Below are positions 29,639 to 38,002 of a DNA stretch of 64,000 nucleotides, piece after piece. The position numbers and the translations under genes were made by a program. The notes under the pieces are model-generated. The model saw nothing but the letters and a program-made list of their open reading frames with translations, searched no databases and was not told the origin of the DNA. The stretch's first letter is position 1, and every line of letters starts with the position of its first letter. The DNA is from CAZUDO01 sp964618895 (GTDB lineage Bacteria; Desulfobacterota; Binatia; DP-6): assembly GCA_964618895.1 (NCBI GenBank), contig CAZUDO010000068.1, forward strand, positions 1-64,000, in the 5' to 3' direction.

Positions 29639-30709
29639 TCACCCCGGCCGCAGCATCTCGAACGCGCGCAGGAAATTCTCGCCCAGCACCTTGCGGATGC
29701 GCGCCTCGCCGAAGCCTCGATCGAGCATGTGCTGCACCAGTCGGGGATAGGTTTCCGCCCCGGCGAGGTCCGGCGGGGGCGTGATGGCGCCGTCGTAATC
29801 GCTCCCGAGCGATACGAACTCCTCGCCCGCCACCCGGATCACGTGCTCGACGTGCTCGATCACCATGGCACCGTCGCGCGGGCCGCCCGGGCGCGACAGG
29901 AACGGCTCGTTGAAGATGATGCCGATGGTGCCGCCGGTGTCGGCGACCGCCTTGATCTGCGCGTCGGTCAGGTTCCGCCAGTGCGGGCGCACGCCCGCGA
30001 CGCCGGTGTGGGTGACGATCAAGGGCTGCGTGCGGTCGTGGACCGCGACCGCGTCGTGGAAGGTGCGCTCGTGGACGTGCGCGAGGTCGACGAACACGCG
30101 CCGGGCGTTCAGCTGCGCAATCAGGCTGCGCCCGGCGGCGGTGAGCCCCTTCTCGGCGCGCATCTTGTGCAGGGGGCTCGAGGTGGCGCCGTAGACGGAA
30201 TTGGTGAGGTGTACGAGCGTGGCGCGCACCACGCAGTCGTCGGGGATCGACGCGACGCCGGCCGGGGCGCCCTGGACCGCGTTGGCGCCCTGGATCGCGA
30301 GCAGACAGGCGTGCGCGCCGGTGGCCCGGGCGGCCCGGTACTCGCGCACGTTGCGCGCCTCGACCAGCCGGCCCCCGGACCCGGCGATCAGCCGCCGGAG
30401 GGCGCGCAGGTTGCGGAGGAAAACCTGCCAGCGGCCGCTCGTCCGCCGGAAGGGGTTGGTGGTGACCGACCACATCGCCGCCGCCAGGCAGCCGTCGACC
30501 AGGCGGGGCAGGTCCAGGTGGCCGAAGAACCGCCGGCCGAAGAGTGCGCCGCGGTGGCGCGCCAGGATGTCGTACCGCCACAGACGAACCGGGATGAAGG
30601 TGTCGACGTGCAGGTCGACGATCTCCGCCCGGCGCGCCAGCTGCACCGCTTCGAGCGAGCAGCCCAGGCGCGTGGCACACGCGGCGTCGTCGTCGGCTCC
30701 CGCGGACAC
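29639..30709 (-). CDS. Membrane dipeptidase (peptidase family M19)
   Basis: The 356-residue enzyme has M19 features: IVDLHVDTFI (first zinc histidine and aspartate), ACLLAIQGANAV, ATLVHLTNSVYGA, VFVDLAHVHERTFHDAV, PLIVTHTGVAGVRPHWRNLT (zinc histidine) and EFVSLGSDYDGAI. These binuclear zinc enzymes split dipeptides and some related amides. The GTG at 30709 is chosen; an upstream ATG at 30823 would push into the divergent sulfatase promoter and adds no family sequence. The gene diverges from the sulfatase gene. No signal peptide is obvious with this start. Confidence 0.87.
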   Translation of the reverse strand: MSAGADDDAACATRLGCSLEAVQLARRAEIVDLHVDTFIPVRLWRYDILARHRGALFGRRFFGHLDLPRLVDGCLAAAMWSVTTNPFRRTSGRWQVFLRNLRALRRLIAGSGGRLVEARNVREYRAARATGAHACLLAIQGANAVQGAPAGVASIPDDCVVRATLVHLTNSVYGATSSPLHKMRAEKGLTAAGRSLIAQLNARRVFVDLAHVHERTFHDAVAVHDRTQPLIVTHTGVAGVRPHWRNLTDAQIKAVADTGGTIGIIFNEPFLSRPGGPRDGAMVIEHVEHVIRVAGEEFVSLGSDYDGAITPPPDLAGAETYPRLVQHMLDRGFGEARIRKVLGENFLRAFEMLRPG

Positions 30710-30840
30710 GGCGAGCCCTGTTAACGTAGACGCTGCACGGGTGCAATGCGCCGGCGGCCCGAAAGTACGATTGTCGATCGCCCAGGGGTGGGGTAAGGGT
30801 GGGACGGGCCTATAGCACACCACGTAAAGGGGAAACGTAC

Positions 30841-32886
30841 ATGTCGAGCGCGTCGCGTCTTCGAGGGCTGTCCATCCTGCTCGCTACGGTGATCGCGCTC
30901 GCGAACGCGCGCACCACCCTGGCCGGCTGCACCACCACCACCGACGCCAGCACGGTGCGCAAGAGCATCGGCCAGGTGGTGCGCTGCAACAACAAGAAGT
31001 TCTCGAACCCGGCCGCCGTGTGCACCATCACCCCCGCGCCGGCGTGCGCCGAGACGCTGATCACGGACAGCATCGCGCTCGGGTACGGGCCCAACAACCC
31101 CTCCACCGTCCCGGTCGACACACGAGCCCTGAAGGCCCAGCTCAACTGCCAGAAGGCGATCGGGCGTGCCGTCAAGTCCTACGTCGGCAGCAAGCTGAAG
31201 GACCTGATCGCCGGCAAGCCGCTCGCCGACGCCGAGGCGCGCGCCACCAAGGCGCTCAACAAGCTGCCCGAGAAGTGTCCCGTCACCGTGGCCCAGGACC
31301 TGAGCGGCGTGGTCCTCCCCGCCGTCGGCCCGCAGTGCGCCGCGGCCGTCGGTGGGCCCGGGACCCCGGTCGACCCGGCCAGCCTGCGCGACTGCCTGCA
31401 CACCCTCCTTCAGGTGTGGGTCGACCGCTTCGGCCCGAGCCCGCAGCCGCTGCGCCCGAACATCGTCCTCATCCTGACCGACGACCAGCGCTGGGACACC
31501 ATCGACGCCACTCACTCGCCGTTGGGCGCCTTCATCATGCCGCGCGTGAAGGCCGAGCTGATGGACTCGGGCGTCACCTTCCCCAACGGCTTCATGACCA
31601 CGCCGCTCTGCTGCCCGAGCCGCTCGGCGCTCTTGCGCGGGCAGTACGCGCACCGCACCGGCGTCTACAAGAACTGCGGCACCAACGGCGGCGCCGACGA
31701 CTTCGACGACAGCGTCAGCATGGGCACCATCCTGCAGGACGCCATCTACCCGCCCATCGGCGGCACCGGCTACCACACCGGCTTCGTCGGCAAGTACCTG
31801 AACGGCTACAGCAACCTCTGGACCAGCCCCAATCCGCCGTACGTGCCGCCCGGTTGGAGCGAGTGGTACGGCATGAAGAACGTCGCCTTCTTCGACTACA
31901 CCATCGTCGAGAACGGGGTAGAGGTGGCCTACGGCTCGGCCGAGGCCGACTACTCCACCGACGTGCTGCGCGAGAAGGCGCGCGCCTTCATCGCCAACGC
32001 CGCCACCCTGGGGAAGCCGTTCTTCCTGTACTTCGCGCCCAAGGCGCCGCATCTCCCCGAGATCCCCGCGCCGCGCCACGACGGCATGTTCTCGCTCCTG
32101 CCCGCGTGGCGGCCGCCGAGCTACAACGAGCCCGACGTGTCCGACAAGCCCACCTGGATGCAGAACACGCCCCAGCTCACACCAACGCAGCAGGCCAACC
32201 TGGACGTGACCCGCATCCACCAGCTCGAGATGCTGCAGGCGGTGGACGAGGCCATCGGCGGCAACCCGACCTACGCCATCGAGGGCATCATGGACGCGCT
32301 CCGCGACGCCGGCGTGGACGACGACACCATCGTCATCTTCATGTCCGACAACGGCTGGCACTGGGGCGAGCACCGCACCCAGGCGAAGAACAAGCCGTAC
32401 GAGGAGTCCATCCGCACGCCGTTCGTCATCCGCTACCCCACGCTCGCCCCGCTGACGCGGGTCGAGACCCAGACGGCGCTCAACATCGACCTGTGCGCCA
32501 CCCTGACCGAGCTGGCCGGGTCGACGCCACCCATCCTCCAGGACGGCACCAGCCTGCTGCGGCTGATCGACGGCACGGCCCCCACCTGGCGCACCGACTT
32601 CCTCACCGAGGGGTGGCCCAACAACCGTGTGTGGGCCACCGTGCGCGAGGACGAGACGGGCGGCCAGCAATGGAAGTACACCGAGATCCCGGTCGACGAG
32701 ACCAATCCCGCCACCACCTTCGAGTACGAGCTCTACGATCTGGTGAGCGACCCCTATGAGCTGGACAACGTCGCCGGCAACCCGGCCCACGCGCAGCGCC
32801 TGCTCGACATGGGGCTCCGCCTGCGCCAGCTGCGCCCCAACTGGCCGGTCGACGCCAACCCGAACGGCCCCGACCCGGAGGAATGA
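30841..32886 (+). CDS. Secreted sulfatase with extra N-terminal Cys domain
   Basis: The 681-residue protein has a signal peptide (to TTLAG at about residue 28), then a roughly 170-residue Cys-containing segment with no family I recognise. A sulfatase domain follows, from NIVLILTDDQRWDTID, with formylglycine motif CCPSRSALLRGQ (Cys257 is the C of C-x-P-S-R), VGKYLNGY, FLYFAPKAPHLP and IVIFMSDNGWHWGEH. It most resembles arylsulfatase or N-acetylglucosamine-6-sulfatase enzymes acting on sulfated sugars outside the cytoplasm. ATG 30841 has AAAGGGGA upstream. It overlaps the VOC gene start by four bases. Confidence 0.87.
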   Translation: MSSASRLRGLSILLATVIALANARTTLAGCTTTTDASTVRKSIGQVVRCNNKKFSNPAAVCTITPAPACAETLITDSIALGYGPNNPSTVPVDTRALKAQLNCQKAIGRAVKSYVGSKLKDLIAGKPLADAEARATKALNKLPEKCPVTVAQDLSGVVLPAVGPQCAAAVGGPGTPVDPASLRDCLHTLLQVWVDRFGPSPQPLRPNIVLILTDDQRWDTIDATHSPLGAFIMPRVKAELMDSGVTFPNGFMTTPLCCPSRSALLRGQYAHRTGVYKNCGTNGGADDFDDSVSMGTILQDAIYPPIGGTGYHTGFVGKYLNGYSNLWTSPNPPYVPPGWSEWYGMKNVAFFDYTIVENGVEVAYGSAEADYSTDVLREKARAFIANAATLGKPFFLYFAPKAPHLPEIPAPRHDGMFSLLPAWRPPSYNEPDVSDKPTWMQNTPQLTPTQQANLDVTRIHQLEMLQAVDEAIGGNPTYAIEGIMDALRDAGVDDDTIVIFMSDNGWHWGEHRTQAKNKPYEESIRTPFVIRYPTLAPLTRVETQTALNIDLCATLTELAGSTPPILQDGTSLLRLIDGTAPTWRTDFLTEGWPNNRVWATVREDETGGQQWKYTEIPVDETNPATTFEYELYDLVSDPYELDNVAGNPAHAQRLLDMGLRLRQLRPNWPVDANPNGPDPEE

Positions 32887-33407
32887 TCGTCCCGGCGAAG
32901 CTGGCGCACGTCGTCTTCCGGACCCGGTGCCTCGAGGACATGCAGCGCTGGTACTGCACGGTCCTCGGGGCACGGATCGTGTTCGCGAACCCGTTTATCG
33001 CCTTCCTCACCTACGACGACGAGCACCACCGCATCGCGCTGGCCGAGATTCCGGGGCTGGCGCCTGCGCCCGACGAGCCGGCGGTCGGCCTCGAGCACGT
33101 GGCGTTCACCTACGCCACGCTCGGCGATCTGCTCCTCACTTATGAACGCCTGAAGGGCGAGGGCATCACGCCCTACTGGTGCATCACCCACGGTCCCGCT
33201 ACGTCGCTCTACTACCGCGATCCGGACGGCAATCAGGTGGAGCTGCAGATCGACAATTTCCCCACCGCCGAGGCGCTCGCCGCGTGGTTCCAGAGCGGCG
33301 CGTTCGCCGACAATCCGATCGGCGTGGTGTTCGACCCCGAGCGCCTGCTGGCGCGCTTCCGGAACGGCGACCCAGTGGCGGAGTTGGTGCAACAGGGATC
33401 GGCCTGA
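32883..33407 (+). CDS. VOC-family (glyoxalase/dioxygenase fold) protein
   Basis: The 174-residue protein has the paired beta-alpha-beta-beta-beta units of the vicinal oxygen chelate superfamily. The metal positions appear as His in KLAHVVFRT, His in GLEHVAFTY and Glu in PDGNQVELQIDNF. The SLYYRDPDGNQVELQ block is typical of extradiol dioxygenases of the biphenyl or catechol type. The substrate is unknown. It is translationally coupled to the sulfatase (ATGA overlap), an unusual partner. Confidence 0.82.
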   Translation: MIVPAKLAHVVFRTRCLEDMQRWYCTVLGARIVFANPFIAFLTYDDEHHRIALAEIPGLAPAPDEPAVGLEHVAFTYATLGDLLLTYERLKGEGITPYWCITHGPATSLYYRDPDGNQVELQIDNFPTAEALAAWFQSGAFADNPIGVVFDPERLLARFRNGDPVAELVQQGSA

Positions 33408-33455
33408 CGCGACGCGCGCACCGCTGGCGTGCGTGAGACGCTGCCGGGCGCCGCG

Positions 33456-33570
33456 TCAGTGGCGCTCGCGCGCCCGCTGCGCGTCGATCCACGCATCGAC
33501 GTGCGCCCAGTGCTCGTCGAGCCAGCGCACCCGCTCCTCGCGCGTCCGCGGGATGGCGGCACACGGCACC
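33456..33570 (-). pseudogene. Possible acyltransferase C-terminal remnant
   Basis: Read leftwards, this piece encodes VPCAAIPRTREERVRWLDEH, then WAHVDAWIDAQRARERH and a stop at 33456-33458. The pattern resembles the ends of 1-acylglycerol-3-phosphate acyltransferase-like proteins. Upstream the frame is lost (another frame reads LFLTFYVVWETLG), so any gene is broken. The assignment rests on remembered family patterns and is weak. The rest of the 291-base gap (33408-33698) shows nothing else. Confidence 0.25.
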
Positions 33571-33698
33571 CACGCCGAGCGTTTCCCAGACGACGTAGAA
33601 GGTCAGGAAGAGCACGCGCCGCGCCTAGCGCATCTTCACCTTCCGGCGCATCGCCATCGCCGCCCGCGTCGCCGCCTGAGGCCGCGGCCGGGCACCAC

Positions 33699-34355
33699 TC
33701 AGACGGCGGCGGGCGCCGCGTACCAGAGGACGGCGAAGAAGTGACAGGCGCTCCCGCCAAGAACGAACAGGTGCCAGACGGTGTGGCTGTGGCGCTGCTG
33801 CTCCCAGGCGTAGAACGCGAGCCCTCCCGTGTAGAGGAGGCCGCCTGCCAGCAGCCAGAGGAGCCCGGAGAACGGCATCACCGCCGTGATCGGCTGGATC
33901 GCGACCACCGCGAGCCAGCCCATCGCCACGTAAAGCAGCATCGCCGCCCGCTCGTAGCGCATCCGGAACACGGTCTTGAGCAGTATCCCGAGGGCCGCGA
34001 GGCTCCACACCAGGCCGAAGAGCGTCCATCCGAGGGCGCCGCGCAGCACCCCCAGGGTGAACGGCGTGTAGGTGCCGGCGATGAGCAGGTAGATGGCGGT
34101 GTGGTCGAGCACGCGCAGGATCTCCTTGGCGCGCGACGGTGGCAGCGCATGGTAGAGCGTCGAGCTGGCGTAGACCGCCACCAGCGAGGCGGCGAAGACG
34201 CTGCAGCCCACCACCAGGAGCGCGTCGCCCCGGCCGGCGGCCGCGAGCACCAGGAGCGGCACGCCGACCAGGCTCGCGAGCAGACCGACTCCGTGGGTCA
34301 GGCAGTTGGCGATCTCCTCACCCAGCGACAGAGGACGTTCTCCGGCCACGCGCAT
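33699..34355 (-). CDS. Hemolysin III / PAQR-type membrane protein
   Basis: The 218-residue protein has seven hydrophobic segments and the HlyIII motifs: EEIANCLTHGVG, ASSTLYHALPP (Ser and His of the metal site), LDHTAIYLLIAGTYTPF and HLFVLGGSACHFFAV (histidines of the last helix). In the PAQR fold these residues bind zinc and hydrolyse a lipid-type amide; bacterial members are linked to membrane energetics. ATG 34355 is preferred; an in-frame GTG at 34403 would add 16 residues. Confidence 0.9.
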   Translation of the reverse strand: MRVAGERPLSLGEEIANCLTHGVGLLASLVGVPLLVLAAAGRGDALLVVGCSVFAASLVAVYASSTLYHALPPSRAKEILRVLDHTAIYLLIAGTYTPFTLGVLRGALGWTLFGLVWSLAALGILLKTVFRMRYERAAMLLYVAMGWLAVVAIQPITAVMPFSGLLWLLAGGLLYTGGLAFYAWEQQRHSHTVWHLFVLGGSACHFFAVLWYAAPAAV

Positions 34356-34454
34356 CTCCCATCCGCGCGCCGGTACGCTGCCCGACGCGACCAAGGCGGG
34401 CACTCATAGCAGAGCGTGGGATCGCCCGATAGCGCTTCAGCGCATGGTCGTCCC

Positions 34455-34570
34455 TCACCCGGCGGACCGCGCCGTCTCCGCCGCGTCGTCCCCCAGCTCC
34501 TGGGCGAGCAGGGTACGCGACGCCTGGCGCGCGCGGTGCAGTCGGACCTTGGCGGCGTTGGGGTGGAGCA
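34455..34570 (-). pseudogene. ECF sigma factor C-terminal remnant
   Basis: The reverse strand encodes HPNAAKVRLHRARQASRTLL followed by AQELGDDAAETARSAG and a stop (34455-34457). The NAAKVRLHRARQ stretch is the recognition helix of sigma-70 region 4 in ECF factors. Everything upstream, including region 2, has been replaced: the hrpB stop codon lies at 34571-34573 and the fragment begins right next to it. Confidence 0.6.
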
Positions 34571-37102
34571 CTACCGCGGCCGGCCCGGCCGGGCGCGCAC
34601 CGTTGCCGTCAGCGGATCCTCGGGCCAGGCATGCTTCGGGTACCGTCCCCGCAGCACCTTCCGCACCTCCGCGTACGTCGTGCGCCAGAAGCTCGCCAGG
34701 TCGTCGGTGATCTGCACCGGGCGGTGGTTCGGCGCCAGCAGCTCGACGACGATCGCGACCCGCCCTGCCGCGCAGCGCGGCGTCGCCGTCAGGCCGAACA
34801 GCTCCTGGATGCGTGCGGCGATCACGGGGGGGCGCTCCGGCTCGTAGCGTACACGCACCGTCCGCCCGTTCGGCAGGCCCAGCGTCGCCGGCGCCTCGCG
34901 GTCGAGCGCCGTGCGCTGCGCCTGCGTGAGCAGGCCGCGGAGCGCCCCCAACACGTCGGCGGCACGCAGCTCGGCCAGGCTCCGCCGGCCGGCGCAGCAG
35001 TGGACGACGGCGTCGGCGAGCAGCGCCCCCGGATCGGCGGTCAGCCCGAGCTCCGGCATGGTGCGGGCGAGAAAACGCAGACGCGCGAGCACCTGCTGCC
35101 CCTCCTCGTCGAGCCCGACGGCCGCCGCCGGATCGACCCGCACCGCCTCGGCCAGGATCGTTCCCGCCGCCCCCGGATCGACGTCGGTACCGACACGTTC
35201 GGCCAGTACGAGGTCGTGATAGCGCTCGCGCACGCGCGCCACGACCCGCCCGCGGGCGGCGTCGAACACCAGCTCGCGGGTCGTCGTGAGGGCATCGGGG
35301 AAGACCGCCGCCAGCCAGGCACGCTCGACCGCGCTCGCCACGCGCACCCGCGCCTCGGGTCCGCCGCGCTGTTCCAGCTCGACGCCGACGAACAGCTCGG
35401 CCTCGCGTACCACGCTCTCTGCGGCGAGCGTCACGCCGGTGCCGCCCACCATCACGGCACGCGCCGACCCGGACTCCCGGCGACGCGCCACCCGATCCGG
35501 GAAGCCGGCCAGCAGGCACCGGCCCAGCGCCGCCGCGTCGGCCGTGCCGCCCGGACGCACCAGGCGCGCCAGCTGGCGCCGGGCGCGCTCGACGGTGTGC
35601 ACGGCGCGCGGCTCGAGCCCGAGGCTCCGGCAGGCATCGGGCGCAAAGCGCCGGCGAGCGGCGTCGCCGAACAGCTCGGCGCGCAGGAGGAGATCCGAGG
35701 GTCCCGGCGGTCGATCGCGCACCGGGCCGCCGAGCGGGCCGGCACGCGCCAGGATGTCGCGCTCGCTCGCCAGCGCCGCCACCAGCGCCACCTCGTCACC
35801 GCATCCGAGCCGCTCGGCTTCCACCAGCATGCGCGCCAGCCGCGGCTCGACGGGCAGCGCCAGGAGCCGCGTGCCGACCGGCGTGAGCGTGCCCGTCGTC
35901 ACCTCCACCGCGCCGAGCTGGATCAGCAGCCGCTCGGCGCGTTCGAGCGCCGCCGGCGGCGGGGGATCGAGCCACCGCAGCCCGGCGGCCGCCCGCAGGC
36001 CCCAGGCGCGCAGCTCGAGCACCATGCGCGTAAGATCCAGACGCAGGATCTCGGGCGTTTCGTGCGCGCGCCGGGCGGCGTGTGCGGCCCGCGACCAGAG
36101 GCGGACGCAGCACCCGGGAGCGAGGCGTCCCGCCCGTCCCGCGCGCTGCTCGGCCGCCGCCCGACTGATCGGCTGCACGCGCAGCACGTTGACGCCGTGG
36201 CGCGGGTCGACGCGCGCCACACGCGCCAGCCCGGAGTCGATCACGGTCGTGACACCCTCGACCGTGAGCGCCGTCTCGGCCACGTTGGTGGCGAGGACCA
36301 CGCGCCGGCGAGGCCCGGGCTGGAGAACACGCGCCTGCGCGTCGAGGCCCTGCTCGCCGTGCAGCGTCACCACGTCGAGTCCGTGCGCCGACGCCAGCGG
36401 GGCGATGGCCTCGGCAGCACGCCGGATCTCGGCGGCGCCAGGCAGGAACACGAGCACGTCGCCCGGGGTGTCGAGCACGCGCCGGAGCGCGCCCGCGACC
36501 CGCGCGGCCAGCTGGCGCTCGCTGCCGTCCGATTCGTCGTAGTCGACCGTCACCGGATGGGCGCGGCCCTCGGACGTGACCACGGCCGGGTCGCCGAGGG
36601 CGCGCGCGAGCGCGTCGGTGTCGAGCGTCGCCGACATGACGACCAGCCGCAGATCGGGCCGGACCGTGTCCTGCAGTTCGCACACGGCGGCCAGGGCCAC
36701 GTCGCCCTGTAGGTGGCGCTCGTGGAACTCGTCCAGGACGATCGCGCCGACGCGCTCCAGGAACGGGTCGGCCGCGAGCTGGCGCGAGAACACGCCTTCG
36801 GTGACGAACCAGAGCCGCGTCGCCGCGCCGCCCCGCTGCTCGAAGCGCACGCGATAGCCGACTTCGCCGCCCACACCACCGCCGCGCGTCCGGGCCACGA
36901 ACTCGGCTGCCGCCCGGGCCGCGATGCGGCGCGGCTCCAGGACGACCACCTCGCGCTCACCGGCCAGCCCGGCATCCAGAAGCGCCGCCGGCACACGCGT
37001 CGTCTTGCCCGCCCCGGGCGCGGCGCGCAGGACGAGTCGCGTGCGGGTACGCAGGTGCGTGACGATCTCGGGCAGGAGCGGGTCGATCGGCAGGGCACGC
37101 AT
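34571..37102 (-). CDS. hrpB: ATP-dependent helicase HrpB
   Basis: The 843-residue DEAH-type helicase has motif I GAGKTT (29-34), motif II in the variant DEFHER, motif III MSATLDTD, LATNVAETALTV and motif VI EQRAGRAGR, followed by the long HrpB-specific C-terminal region. HrpB proteins are of unclear cellular role, unlike HrpA in ribosome rescue. Length matches the family. ATG 37102 places motif I at the usual distance. The stop abuts a sigma-factor relic downstream, and an FGGY relic lies just upstream of the start, so the gene sits on a small island between two broken genes. Confidence 0.93.
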   Translation of the reverse strand: MRALPIDPLLPEIVTHLRTRTRLVLRAAPGAGKTTRVPAALLDAGLAGEREVVVLEPRRIAARAAAEFVARTRGGGVGGEVGYRVRFEQRGGAATRLWFVTEGVFSRQLAADPFLERVGAIVLDEFHERHLQGDVALAAVCELQDTVRPDLRLVVMSATLDTDALARALGDPAVVTSEGRAHPVTVDYDESDGSERQLAARVAGALRRVLDTPGDVLVFLPGAAEIRRAAEAIAPLASAHGLDVVTLHGEQGLDAQARVLQPGPRRRVVLATNVAETALTVEGVTTVIDSGLARVARVDPRHGVNVLRVQPISRAAAEQRAGRAGRLAPGCCVRLWSRAAHAARRAHETPEILRLDLTRMVLELRAWGLRAAAGLRWLDPPPPAALERAERLLIQLGAVEVTTGTLTPVGTRLLALPVEPRLARMLVEAERLGCGDEVALVAALASERDILARAGPLGGPVRDRPPGPSDLLLRAELFGDAARRRFAPDACRSLGLEPRAVHTVERARRQLARLVRPGGTADAAALGRCLLAGFPDRVARRRESGSARAVMVGGTGVTLAAESVVREAELFVGVELEQRGGPEARVRVASAVERAWLAAVFPDALTTTRELVFDAARGRVVARVRERYHDLVLAERVGTDVDPGAAGTILAEAVRVDPAAAVGLDEEGQQVLARLRFLARTMPELGLTADPGALLADAVVHCCAGRRSLAELRAADVLGALRGLLTQAQRTALDREAPATLGLPNGRTVRVRYEPERPPVIAARIQELFGLTATPRCAAGRVAIVVELLAPNHRPVQITDDLASFWRTTYAEVRKVLRGRYPKHAWPEDPLTATVRARPGRPR

Positions 37103-37112
37103 GCGAGCGCTC

Positions 37113-37202
37113 TCAGCGCGCGAGCGCGATCGTCACCGGCCCGCGGCACACCACGAGCGCCTTGGTGGAGGACGTGCCTTGATCGATGGCGAGGACGTTC
37201 AC
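37113..37202 (-). pseudogene. FGGY carbohydrate-kinase N-terminal remnant
   Basis: The reverse strand encodes VNVLAIDQGTSSTKALVV, the phosphate-1 loop of glycerol or xylulose kinases, then RGPVTIALAR and a stop at 37113-37115. Only about 29 codons survive. It lies between the CHRD gene and hrpB. Nothing of the remaining kinase is seen downstream, so it was truncated at about 37140. Confidence 0.6.
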
Positions 37203-37292
37203 GCAGCTCGTCCGGCGCTGGCCGGACGAGCCGCGGTATGACGGGGAGACGCGGGGCGGTCAAGCTGCCCCGCGTCCCCCGGGACGGGCTAG

Positions 37293-37808
37293 CTAGTCGT
37301 CGCCGCGGATCTGCCCGCGGATCTCGCCCGGGGGGTGCTTGTCGGTATGGACGTTGACGTAGGCCGCCTGCGCGCGCATGGCGCGTACCACCTCGTCCAG
37401 TTCCATGGGCGCGACTCCCTGGCCCGTGGGCCCGATCACGTCGGCGGCGCCAAACGTGCCGCGCACGCGCCCGGGCGACGGCGGGCACGCCGGGCGGCCA
37501 CCCCCACCGCACAGGAACACCGCCACGCCGCCCGCCGTGTGGCGTTGTCCGACGTGAATGTGCGCCACGGCCACGGCACCCTCGAGACCCTCGTAGCTGA
37601 GCTCGAACTCGACCGTGTCCTCGTCACGACTGATGCGCGCCCGGAACTGCCCCTTTCCGGTGCTCGACACCGCAGGGGTCTCGTCGAAGCCGGCGAGGCG
37701 GGCGCGCAGAACGCGCGCGTCGTCACCGTCGTCGTCCGCAGATGCGAGCGATCCGGCGAGAGCCACACCGCTCAAGATCACCAGGGCGAATCCTCGTCTC
37801 ATGCTCAT
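37293..37808 (-). CDS. Exported CHRD-domain protein
   Basis: The 171-residue protein has a signal peptide (to LASA at about residue 24) and one CHRD domain: FDETPAVSSTGKGQFRARIS, VAVAHIHVGQRHTAGGVAVF and YVNVHTDKHPPGEIRGQIRG. CHRD domains occur in extracellular bacterial proteins and in chordin; their role is not settled. ATG 37808 is preceded by AAGGAG at a good distance. A 95-base gap separates its stop from the FGGY relic. Confidence 0.88.
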   Translation of the reverse strand: MSMRRGFALVILSGVALAGSLASADDDGDDARVLRARLAGFDETPAVSSTGKGQFRARISRDEDTVEFELSYEGLEGAVAVAHIHVGQRHTAGGVAVFLCGGGGRPACPPSPGRVRGTFGAADVIGPTGQGVAPMELDEVVRAMRAQAAYVNVHTDKHPPGEIRGQIRGDD

Positions 37809-37927
37809 TGCGATCTCCTTCCGTTGCTGCGTGATGGTCGAGAGCTGCATAGACGCTGGCCGAGCACGCCGTCAATCCCGACGGCAGGGGAGCGGAGATG
37901 CTATGGCACTTGCCGTGTGGTCGTCCG

Positions 37928-37957
37928 TTGACCAGTTCCGGATCTGCGGTGTACTTT
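37928..37957 (+). promoter_or_regulatory. Sigma-70-like promoter
   Basis: TTGACC (37928-37933) and TACTTT (37952-37957) are spaced by 18 bases, 45 bases before the start of the duplicated-domain gene at 38003. An AAGGAGG ribosome site follows at about 37990. No other such match was noticed in this gap. Confidence 0.45.
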
Positions 37958-38002
37958 ACGAGCCTCACTCACAACCGCTTGACTACATAGAAGGAGGCTC
38001 AA

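Noticed and set aside
33408..33698. Small gene in the gap after the VOC gene
   Set aside because: Frames here are short and arginine-rich; the only pattern is a possible acyltransferase tail in a broken frame.
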